From CAIWHR01 sp040007035 (GTDB taxonomy: Bacteria > Pseudomonadota > Gammaproteobacteria > Burkholderiales > Casimicrobiaceae), in the NCBI GenBank assembly GCA_040007035.1, contig JBDTVU010000073.1:1-16608 (forward strand): DNA of 16,608 nucleotides. The letters are read 5' to 3'. The translations under genes and the position numbers were made by a program. Shown here piece after piece: positions 7,474 through 14,003 of the stretch. The notes under the pieces are model-generated. The model was not told where the DNA came from. It did no database searches and saw only the letters and a list, made by a program, of their open reading frames with translations. Each line of letters starts with the position of its first letter. The stretch's first letter is position 1.

Positions 7474-8462
7474 CGAAGCTTCGGCTGACGCTGGCCTGCT
7501 GGGAGTACGACCGCACGCGCGCGCTCGCCGATGGCAGCGTGCAGCCGGAGGGGATCGACCTCAATTACCTGAACCTGCACGTCGAGGAGACTTTCTTCCG
7601 GATGCTCCGCCACCGCGAGTTCGACGTCACCGAGATGTCGCTGTCGTCGTACGCCGTTGCGGCGGCGCGCGAGGATTCTCCGTTCATCGCGATCCCGGTG
7701 TTCCCATCGCGATTCTTCCGCCATTCGTGCATCTTCGTCTCGGCCGCCGGCGGCATCCGCGAGCCGAAAGACCTGATCGGCAAGCGCATCGGCGTGCCCG
7801 AGTACCAGATGACGGCGCCGGTGTGGATCCGCGGCGTCCTGCAGGACGAGTACGGCGTCGATCCGGCAAGCGTCGAATACCGGTCCGGCGGCGAGGAAGA
7901 GCCCGGGCGCGACGAGAAACTGAAGCTCGACCTGCCATCGAAGTTTCGCGTCCACCCGATCGGCCCGACGCAGACGCTGTCGCAGATGCTCGCCGACGGC
8001 GAGATCGACGCGCTGCACGTCGCGCGCATCCCGTCGACGTTCCACACCCGCCCGGACGCGGTCCGGCGGCTGTTCCCCGATTACGTCGCCGTCGAGCGCG
8101 ACTACTACCGTCGGACGAAGATCTTCCCGATCATGCACACCGTCGTGCTGCGCCGCGACGTCTACAACGCGAATCGATGGATCGCCCGCTCGCTGCTGAA
8201 GGCGTTCGAGGAGGCCAAGCGCCGCGTGGTCGAGAACCTCTACACGACGTCGGCGCTGACGACGATGCTGCCGTGGCAGGTCGCCCACGTGGAAGACGTG
8301 CGGCGGGAGATGGGTGAGGACTGGTGGCCGTACGGCTTCGACGCCAACCGCACGGTGCTCGACACGTTCCTCCGCTACCACCACGAGCAGGGGCTGTCGC
8401 GGCGGCGACTCTCGCCGGAGGAGCTTTTCGCACCGGAGACGCTCGAGGCGTTCAGGATCTGA
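7470..8462 (+). CDS. 4,5-dihydroxyphthalate decarboxylase-like protein (periplasmic-binding-protein fold enzyme)
   Basis: This 330-residue protein starts MTKLRLTLACWEYDRTRALADG and continues with EETFFRMLRHREFDVTEMSLSSY, a pattern I recognise from the Pht5/4,5-dihydroxyphthalate decarboxylase family. The length agrees. The fold is that of NMT1-like binding proteins, but there is no signal peptide, so it is cytoplasmic and more likely an enzyme. The family reaction removes one carboxylate from 4,5-dihydroxyphthalate to give protocatechuate. The GTG start at 7470 has AAGGAG at 7458-7463 and overlaps the MarR stop by 4 bases. Family members also occur in clusters for other compounds, so the substrate is not settled. 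Confidence 0.85.
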   Translation: MTKLRLTLACWEYDRTRALADGSVQPEGIDLNYLNLHVEETFFRMLRHREFDVTEMSLSSYAVAAAREDSPFIAIPVFPSRFFRHSCIFVSAAGGIREPKDLIGKRIGVPEYQMTAPVWIRGVLQDEYGVDPASVEYRSGGEEEPGRDEKLKLDLPSKFRVHPIGPTQTLSQMLADGEIDALHVARIPSTFHTRPDAVRRLFPDYVAVERDYYRRTKIFPIMHTVVLRRDVYNANRWIARSLLKAFEEAKRRVVENLYTTSALTTMLPWQVAHVEDVRREMGEDWWPYGFDANRTVLDTFLRYHHEQGLSRRRLSPEELFAPETLEAFRI

Positions 8463-8463
8463 C

Positions 8464-9516
8464 ATGCCGACGCCGGCCAATCCCGGAGCGCGCCTGGTCG
8501 CGCCGGTCCATCCGTTCGATACTGCGGCGCTTGCCGCGTGGATGCGCGCGCACGTCGCCGACGTTCCGGGCGAGCTCGTCGTCGAGCAGTATCAGGGCGG
8601 GCAATCGAATCCGACGTACCGGATCACCGCCGGCGCCGACCGCTACGTCCTGCGGCGGAAGCCACCGGGCAAGCTGCTGCCGTTCGCGCACGCGGTGGAT
8701 CGCGAATACCGCGTGATGTCGGCGCTGGCCGGCACCGACGTTCCGGTTGCGCGGATGCACGCGCTGTGCGAGGACGAGTCGGTGATCGGCACCGCGTTCT
8801 ACGTGATGGAGTACGTCGAGGGTCGCATTCTGTGGGATCCGACGCTGCCGGGTATGACGCCCGGGCAGCGCGCGGCGCATTACGACGAACTAAACCGCGT
8901 CATCGCCGCGCTGCACCGCGTCGATTACGCCGCCGTCGGGCTCGGCGAGTTCGGCAGGACCGGCGCCTACATCGCCCGCCAGGTCGCGCGCTGGTCGAAG
9001 CAGTACGAAGCCGCCGGCGCCGAGCGGATTTCGGCGATGGACCGGCTGATCGAATGGCTGCCGCAGCACATTCCCGACGCCGACGAAACCGCGATCGTCC
9101 ACGGCGACTACCGGCTCGACAACGTGATCTTCCATCCGACGGAGCCGCGGGTGCTGGCCGTACTCGACTGGGAGCTGTCGACGCTCGGCCATCCGCTGTC
9201 GGACTTTGCGTATCAGGCGATGGCGTGGCGGCTGTCGTCGGAGCAGTTCCGCGGTCTGAAGGGCTTCGACCTCGCGGCGCTGGGCATTCCGTCCGAGGAC
9301 GAGTACGTCGCTGCGTACTGCCGGCGCACCGGACGCGCGGCAATCGGCGACTGGGAGTTCTACCTGATTTTCAATATGTTCCGGATCGCGGCGATCCTGC
9401 ATGGCGTGCTTTCCCGCGCGCTGCAGGGCAACGCGGCCAGCGCCGACGCCGTCGCGACCGGCAGCCGCGCGCGGCTCGTCGCCGACGTCGCGTGGAGCAT
9501 GGCGCAACGAATCTAG
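8464..9516 (+). CDS. Kinase-like phosphotransferase (aminoglycoside phosphotransferase fold, ACAD10/11- and LvaA-like)
   Basis: This 350-residue protein has the aminoglycoside phosphotransferase/choline kinase fold. An N-terminal lobe carries QGGQSNPTYRI and YVLRRKPPG at 61-69. The catalytic HGDYRLDN is at 213-220 and the metal-binding DWE at 235-237. The ATG lies one base after the decarboxylase stop. Its immediate neighbour is an acyl-CoA dehydrogenase. The same two domains are fused in animal ACAD10/ACAD11 and occur separately in the levulinate pathway (LvaA), where a hydroxyacyl-CoA is phosphorylated before further conversion. By analogy it probably phosphorylates a hydroxyacyl-CoA rather than an antibiotic. 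That is an inference. The fold assignment is firm. Confidence 0.88.
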   Translation: MPTPANPGARLVAPVHPFDTAALAAWMRAHVADVPGELVVEQYQGGQSNPTYRITAGADRYVLRRKPPGKLLPFAHAVDREYRVMSALAGTDVPVARMHALCEDESVIGTAFYVMEYVEGRILWDPTLPGMTPGQRAAHYDELNRVIAALHRVDYAAVGLGEFGRTGAYIARQVARWSKQYEAAGAERISAMDRLIEWLPQHIPDADETAIVHGDYRLDNVIFHPTEPRVLAVLDWELSTLGHPLSDFAYQAMAWRLSSEQFRGLKGFDLAALGIPSEDEYVAAYCRRTGRAAIGDWEFYLIFNMFRIAAILHGVLSRALQGNAASADAVATGSRARLVADVAWSMAQRI

Positions 9517-9532
9517 ACGCTGAGGAGTAGAC

Positions 9533-10762
9533 GTGGACTTCAACTATTCGAACAAGGTCGTCGACCTGCAGGCGCGGGTGACGCGGTTCATGACCGACCA
9601 TGTGTATCCGGCGGAGCCCGCTTTTGCCGCGGAGGTCGAGGCGAACCGCAAGCGCGGCAACGCGTGGGTCGCGACGAGCGTCATGGAAGGACTGAAGGCA
9701 AAGGCGTGCGCCGCCGGCCTGTGGAACCTGTTCCTGCCGGAGTCCGAGCACGGCGCCGGCCTTACCAACCTCGAATACGCGCCGTTGTGCGAGATCATGG
9801 GCCGCTCGTGGATCGCGCCGGAGTCGTTCAACTGCAACGCGCCGGACACCGGCAACATGGAAGTGCTGGTGCGCTACGGCAGCGCGGAACAGAAGAAGCA
9901 ATGGCTGGTGCCGCTCCTCGCCGGCGAGATCCGCTCAGCGTTCGCGATGACCGAGCCGGACGTCGCGTCCTCCGATGCGACGAACATCGAGGCGTCGATC
10001 GTCCGCGACGGCGACCATTACGTCGTCAACGGCCGCAAGTGGTGGACGACCGGCGGCCCGGATCCGCGCTGCAAAATTCTGATCTTCATGGGCAAGACCG
10101 ATCCGGCCGACCCGGACCGCCATCGCCAGCAGTCGATGATTTTGGTGCCGGTCGACACGCCGGGCGTGAAGCTCGTCCGCCACCTGCCGGTGTTCGGGTA
10201 CGACGATGCGCCGCACGGACACGGCGAGTTCGACTTCGACAACGTCCGCGTGCCGGTAACCAACATGTTGCTCGGCGAAGGCCGCGGCTTCGAGATCGCG
10301 CAGGGGCGGCTCGGTCCCGGCCGCATCCATCACTGCATGCGGCTGATCGGTCAGGCCGAGCGCTCGCTCGAGGCGATGTGCCGGCGCGCGGCGAGCCGCG
10401 TAACGTTCGGCCGTCCCGTCGCAGACCGCACGGTGACGCAGGAACGGATCGCGGACGCGCGGATCCAGATCGATCAGGCGCGGCTGCTCGTGCTGCACGC
10501 GGCGTGGAAGATGGACGTCGCCGGCAACAAGGCGGCGAAAAAGGAAATCGCGATGATCAAGGTCGCCGCGCCCAACATGGCCTGCCAGGTGATCGACTGG
10601 GCGATGCAGGCGCACGGGGCTGCCGGCGTCTGCGACGACTTCCAGCTCGCGTTCTTCTATGCGCAGGCGCGCACCCTGCGTTTCGCCGACGGACCCGACG
10701 AGGTCCATCGCAACCAGATCGCGCGGCTGGAGCTGGCGCCGTATCGGCCGGCGCGCGGCTGA
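9533..10762 (+). CDS. Acyl-CoA dehydrogenase (ACAD10/11-like)
   Basis: This 409-residue flavoprotein has the family signature FAMTEPDVASSDATN at 137-151 and the C-terminal QAHGAAGVCDDFQLAFFYAQ region. In the segment RFADGPDEVH the position usually held by the catalytic Glu appears to be Asp386, as in ACAD10/11 relatives. The GTG start at 9533 has a strong GAGGAG at 9522-9527. It lies 16 bases after the phosphotransferase, so the two are co-expressed and probably act in sequence on one CoA thioester. It is the last gene of the rightward operon. FAD dependence follows from the family. The acyl substrate is unknown. Confidence 0.92.
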   Translation: MDFNYSNKVVDLQARVTRFMTDHVYPAEPAFAAEVEANRKRGNAWVATSVMEGLKAKACAAGLWNLFLPESEHGAGLTNLEYAPLCEIMGRSWIAPESFNCNAPDTGNMEVLVRYGSAEQKKQWLVPLLAGEIRSAFAMTEPDVASSDATNIEASIVRDGDHYVVNGRKWWTTGGPDPRCKILIFMGKTDPADPDRHRQQSMILVPVDTPGVKLVRHLPVFGYDDAPHGHGEFDFDNVRVPVTNMLLGEGRGFEIAQGRLGPGRIHHCMRLIGQAERSLEAMCRRAASRVTFGRPVADRTVTQERIADARIQIDQARLLVLHAAWKMDVAGNKAAKKEIAMIKVAAPNMACQVIDWAMQAHGAAGVCDDFQLAFFYAQARTLRFADGPDEVHRNQIARLELAPYRPARG

Positions 10763-10765
10763 GCT

Positions 10766-10813
10766 TGCCGGTTCATTGATCGGGCATCGACGCGACCCGA
10801 GAACGGCCCGGCA
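10766..10813 (+). terminator. Nested inverted repeat after the catabolic operon, possible terminator
   Basis: Directly after the acyl-CoA dehydrogenase stop there are three nested pairings: TGCCGG (10766-10771) with CCGGCA (10808-10813), GTTC (10771-10774) with GAAC (10801-10804), and TCGGG (10780-10784) with CCCGA (10796-10800). G10771 is shared by the two outer stems. No T-run follows, so it is not a classical intrinsic terminator. It may still end transcription or protect the mRNA 3' end. Confidence 0.35.
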
Positions 10814-10818
10814 GGCGA

Positions 10819-11198
10819 ATGAGCAGAAAACGTGAAACGAAGCGCGGCGCAGCGGCGAGGGCGGATGTTGCCTCTGTGCCCGACCACGGCCGCGCCATCC
10901 CCCTTGGCGAAGCCGCGCCCGTCGTCGCGCGCGTGGCTTGCGGGTGTGGCCGTCGTCGTGCTGGCGACCATCGTCGCGGCCGTGCTCTGGCTGGGCGTCG
11001 GTCAACAGGCACCGAAGACTACGGACGCGCCCGGCGCGGTCGAAACGTCCCCGCCGCCTGCAACAAGAGAGTACGTCGATGCGGCGGGCTGCGCCCGGTG
11101 CCATGCCCGTGAAGCCGCGGCGTGGCGCGGCTCAGATCCCCGAGAACCCCGACTACGCGCAGCTCGCCGCGCGGATCGAAGCGGCGTCGGCCCGGTAG
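10819..11198 (+). pseudogene. Remnant of a membrane-anchored c-type cytochrome / TPR-type protein with an internal deletion
   Basis: From a GTG at 10832 one frame encodes a membrane anchor (AWLAGVAVVVLATIVAAVLW), then a Thr/Pro-rich linker and YVDAAGCARCHAREAAAW. The haem-binding CARCH is at 11090-11104. That pattern is typical of the N-terminus of long exported cytochrome proteins with TPR repeats. Right after it the frame turns into Arg-rich nonsense. In the +1 frame a protein-like end, IPENPDYAQLAARIEAASAR, closes with TAG at 11196-11198 and resembles the last helix of a TPR array. The middle appears deleted, with the join near 11125-11137. An ATG at 10819 opens a third frame, so the original start may also be disturbed. 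The broken state is visible. The parent family is inferred. Confidence 0.6.
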
Positions 11199-11238
11199 TC
11201 ACGCCGGTGGCCGTAGTTGCTGGCACCGATGGCCGTTA

Positions 11239-12291
11239 TCAGATCTCGTCGCCGCCGGACGATCTTGCCGGGCCCCGCTTCTCGAGCTGCTTGATCGATT
11301 TCGCCATCTCGTTCAGCCGCTTGAACTGCACCATGTTCCGCAGCCACGTGTGATACGGCACCACGGGCGTTCCTGACGCATAGACGCCGCTCTCGTCGAT
11401 GTCGGACGGCACGCCGCTCCCGGCCAGCAGGGTGACCCGATCCGTCATTTTGGTATGGCCGGCGATCAATACGCCGCCGCCGATGAGGCATTGGGCGCCG
11501 ATTTCCGCGGAACCGGCGACACCGGTACACGCGGCGATCGCCGTATTTCGCCCGACCCGCACGCCGTGCGCGATCTGGATCAGGTTGTCGAAACGCGCGC
11601 CCGATGCAATGACCGTGTCCTCCAGCCCGCCGCGGTCGATGGTCGTATTGGCGCCGATCTCGACGTCGTCCCCGATGACGACGCGCCCGATCTGCGGCAC
11701 GCGCTCCCAGTGATCTCCCGCCCAGGCGTTGCCGAAGCCGTCGGATCCGATGATGGCACCGGAATGGATGCGGCAATGATCGCCGACGACGCAATCCGGG
11801 TAGATCACGACGTGCGGCATTAGCACCGTCGCCGCGCCGATGGTCGAATTCTCGCCGACGAAGACGCCCGCCTTGAGCTGCGCGTTCGGCCCGATCGTGA
11901 CCCCATCCTCGATCACCACGTTGGGGCCGACTTCGACGCCCGATCCGAGCGTGGCCGTTTCGGCAATCGACGCCGACGGGTGAATGCCGGCCCGGGCTTC
12001 CGGCCGCGGATGGAATTGCTGTGCAATGCGCGCGAACAGCAGCCCGGGGTCGGGGCAGATCAGATAGGACAGCCTTTCCGGCAATCCGGTCGAACTGCGA
12101 ACCACGACGGCCGTCGCCTCCGTGTGGTTCAACTCAGCCGCCATCTTGGTGCTGTTCAGGAAAGTGATCTGGCCGGATTTCGCCGACTTGAGCGCAGCGA
12201 CGCCATGGATCGGCACGTCCGCACCGACCAGCTCCACCGAATGAAGGTGCGCCAGTTCCGAAAGCATTCGCGGATTGCGTTCCGGCATCAT
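11239..12291 (-). CDS. lpxD: UDP-3-O-acylglucosamine N-acyltransferase LpxD
   Basis: This 350-residue left-handed beta-helix acyltransferase is a lipid A biosynthesis enzyme. The N-terminal uridine-binding domain has MLSELAHL and VAALKSAKSGQITFLNSTK. Hexapeptide repeats run from about 103 to 300. The catalytic His is at 242 in QIAHGVRVGRNTAIA, equivalent to His239 of E. coli LpxD. SDGFGNAW is at 183-190. The C-terminal helices end in MAKSIKQLEKR. It adds the second 3-hydroxyacyl chain to UDP-3-O-acyl-glucosamine in the cytoplasm. The start is placed at the ATG at 12291, with AAAGGA and GGTG upstream. The frame extends to 12357, but that extra part does not match the family. It stands alone, without the usual bamA, skp, fabZ or lpxA neighbours. 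Confidence 0.92.
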   Translation of the reverse strand: MMPERNPRMLSELAHLHSVELVGADVPIHGVAALKSAKSGQITFLNSTKMAAELNHTEATAVVVRSSTGLPERLSYLICPDPGLLFARIAQQFHPRPEARAGIHPSASIAETATLGSGVEVGPNVVIEDGVTIGPNAQLKAGVFVGENSTIGAATVLMPHVVIYPDCVVGDHCRIHSGAIIGSDGFGNAWAGDHWERVPQIGRVVIGDDVEIGANTTIDRGGLEDTVIASGARFDNLIQIAHGVRVGRNTAIAACTGVAGSAEIGAQCLIGGGVLIAGHTKMTDRVTLLAGSGVPSDIDESGVYASGTPVVPYHTWLRNMVQFKRLNEMAKSIKQLEKRGPARSSGGDEI

Positions 12292-12429
12292 TTGTTCACC
12301 AATTCCTTTGGCAGCGAAGTGCCGGGATTTCCTCGGCCCTAACGAACCCAGGTGCACCGCGTTTCATCGACATCGGGTCAAGACGGAAAATGATGCCGGA
12401 AGTGGCGATCGGGAACAAGGTAGCAGTTC

Positions 12430-12840
12430 ATGCGCGGGTTCAGGCACGAGGTCGCACGGCGTGTGGCAGAACGGCGCATCGCCGCGGCAGGCCTGGACGG
12501 AGCTCTCGACGTCTGGCCCGGGATCATCTTCGTGCCGGGGTGGCTGCTGTTTGCGCTGTTGACACCGCTCTGGACAGACTCGCCGGTTGTGCGCACCCGG
12601 GAGCCCGAAACGGGCTGGAAATCCATCGGCGGCTACAAGCTGGTGTACTCCAATGCGAGCGACGATTCGCTCTGGGTCTACATAGAACCGCAGACCGTGC
12701 GTGACTACTGGTCAGGACTCTACACGCCCAACCTGGGCCATTCGTGGGGACGCGCGGTGATGACGACGTTCGCCGTGCTGATCATCGCCATGCTCGCACT
12801 TCTCGTCGCCGCATCGCGACCGCACGGGCTGCTGCCCTGA
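12430..12840 (+). CDS. Small two-helix membrane protein of unknown function
   Basis: This 136-residue protein has a charged N-terminus (MRGFRHEVARRVAERRIAAA). A first hydrophobic helix lies at about 29-47, a polar segment of about 60 residues with Trp and Tyr (residues 48-108) follows, and a second helix lies at about 110-128. By the positive-inside rule both ends face the cytoplasm and the central segment the periplasm. I do not recognise the family. The ATG at 12430 has AAGGTAGC a short distance upstream. It is divergent from lpxD across about 140 bases. Reasonable amino-acid composition and two well-formed helices argue that it is real. No function can be given. Confidence 0.6.
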   Translation: MRGFRHEVARRVAERRIAAAGLDGALDVWPGIIFVPGWLLFALLTPLWTDSPVVRTREPETGWKSIGGYKLVYSNASDDSLWVYIEPQTVRDYWSGLYTPNLGHSWGRAVMTTFAVLIIAMLALLVAASRPHGLLP

Positions 12841-13074
12841 TGCCGGTCATTTCCGGGTCCGATCCCGGTCGCCTTCTCAGGAGGTTCGACAACGACATCA
12901 GCAGGACGGCGAGTGCGCCCACCACGGCGACGCAGCCGGTAATGCTGGCAGCGCGCCGAATGTGGCGCACAGGCCAAAGCCAAGAGCAGACGCTGCGAAA
13001 GCGGCGTTTGAAACACCTGGGACCGCAGGCGGCGCAAGGGCGTGGCCCTCGAATCCGGCGTCCTGCACGTCAGC

Positions 13075-13965
13075 TCACCGGCTGGGCTGCGGATAACCTC
13101 CGGGTTGCCCTCCCGGATATCCGCCCGGCTGGCCGCCGGGATAGCCGCCGGGCTTACCGCCGGGCTGCCCTCCGGGATAGCCGCCCGGCGCTCCGCCCTG
13201 ATTGCCCGGAGGTTGCTGCGCTGCCATCCGCGCATTCGCGAACGGCAACCCGGCGCGCTCCCAGGCCTCGATGCCGCCGCGATACCAGAGCACGTTCTTG
13301 TAGCCCAGGTTGATCGCCCGCAGCGCGGCGTTGTACGACATCCAGCATTGCGGTCCCTGGCAATACAGTACGATGGGCATCTCCTTGCTGCCGTGGGTCG
13401 CCTGCTGCAGGTACTGACCGAACTGCTGCTGCGTCTGGTCGTCAAACCCGCCCGGCTGCGACGCGGGTACTGCCGACTGCGCATCGGGAAGTTGCTGCGA
13501 CGAACCGAGGATGTCGAGCACGAGCGGCTTGATTTTCTGGTTCTGCAAGAGCGCGACGAGGCCTTTGGTGGTGATCACCTGCCCGCCGGGAATCTGATTC
13601 GGCGTCGGGCCATGCATGGCTCCGGTGTGGAGCGTCCTGGTGGGCGCCACGCCCACGTCCTGTCGTTCCCATGCCATTAGCTGGTCGAGGCTTTGCGGCG
13701 CCTGCTGCCCCCCGGCGTACCCGGGTTGCGCTGGCGCGTAACCTCCCTGCTGTGGCGGATAGCTGGGCTGCTGTGAAGGATAGCCCTGCGGCGGATAGCC
13801 GGAGGGCGGGGGAGGATAGCCCTGCGGCTGCTGCTGAGGCGGGTAGTTTTGCGGCGGTGGATAGTTCTGCGCATTCGTGCCGGAAGAAAACACGCCGGCG
13901 ACGAGGACGCACGCCAGTGCGGCGCGGCATTGCGATGCGGATCCTGAACGGCGATGCATGGTCAT
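13075..13965 (-). CDS. Exported rhodanese-like protein with Pro/Tyr/Gln-rich and Gly/Pro/Tyr-rich arms
   Basis: This 296-residue protein has a signal peptide (hydrophobic 14-28, cleavage near NAQ at 31-33). A repetitive Tyr-Pro-Pro/Gln arm spans residues 34-84. A rhodanese-like domain spans about 90-245. The tail at 258-292 repeats GGYPGGQP. The active-site loop reads YCQGPQCWMSYNAALRA, with Cys202 and Cys207-Trp208. It resembles the CxxCW rhodanese-like proteins linked to PQQ-dependent catabolism, although the spacing here is CxxxxCW. LGYKNVLWYRGGIEAWERAGLP completes the domain. The ATG at 13965 is chosen for AAGGGGAAA just upstream. The protein should act in the periplasm or at the cell surface. 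Thiol or sulfur chemistry is inferred from the fold. It is probably in one operon with the gene at 14004. Confidence 0.82.
   Translation of the reverse strand: MTMHRRSGSASQCRAALACVLVAGVFSSGTNAQNYPPPQNYPPQQQPQGYPPPPSGYPPQGYPSQQPSYPPQQGGYAPAQPGYAGGQQAPQSLDQLMAWERQDVGVAPTRTLHTGAMHGPTPNQIPGGQVITTKGLVALLQNQKIKPLVLDILGSSQQLPDAQSAVPASQPGGFDDQTQQQFGQYLQQATHGSKEMPIVLYCQGPQCWMSYNAALRAINLGYKNVLWYRGGIEAWERAGLPFANARMAAQQPPGNQGGAPGGYPGGQPGGKPGGYPGGQPGGYPGGQPGGYPQPSR
13090..13194 (-). repeat. Coding repeat: Gly-Gly-Tyr-Pro / Gly-Gly-Gln-Pro tail
   Basis: Tandem four-residue units (GGYP, GGQP, GGKP, GGAP) fill the last 35 residues before the end of the rhodanese-like protein. At the DNA level they appear as near-identical 12-24 base units, so copy number could vary by slippage or recombination. 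Such tails are flexible and may bind polysaccharide or other proteins. Confidence 0.75.
13714..13866 (-). repeat. Coding repeat: Tyr-Pro-Pro/Gln-rich arm
   Basis: Irregular repeats of the form NYPPPQ, GYPPQ, SYPPQQ and GYAPAQ occupy residues 34-84 of the rhodanese-like protein, immediately after the signal peptide. The DNA shows repeated units around ggatag and tgctgt blocks. It is a probable extended, polyproline-like spacer between the membrane export site and the folded domain. Confidence 0.7.
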
Positions 13966-14003
13966 ATCGTTTCCCCTTGTGGCATGAGCAACTGCGGACG
14001 CCG

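Noticed and set aside
7134..8480. Long minus-strand frame opposite the decarboxylase-like gene
   Set aside because: Composition is typical of antisense GC-rich DNA. The plus-strand gene has an AAGGAG site and family pattern.
8464..9516. Reading the phosphotransferase as an antibiotic resistance gene
   Set aside because: Although the fold is that of aminoglycoside phosphotransferases, its pairing with an acyl-CoA dehydrogenase and the HGDYRLDN pattern fit the ACAD10/11-like metabolic group.
9935..11104. Long minus-strand frame opposite the acyl-CoA dehydrogenase
   Set aside because: Arg/Asp/Val-rich shadow of a well-supported gene.
12782..12970. 62-residue minus-strand frame with a hydrophobic segment (ITGCVAVVGALAVLLMSLSN)
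   Set aside because: It needs a GTG start without a ribosome binding site and overlaps the end of the membrane-protein gene at 12430-12840 on the other strand. It could be a real small protein or a remnant, but the support is too thin to list.
12841..13074. 234-base gap between convergent genes
   Set aside because: I looked for a terminator or RNA gene and saw no clear hairpin with a T-run and no conserved RNA pattern.
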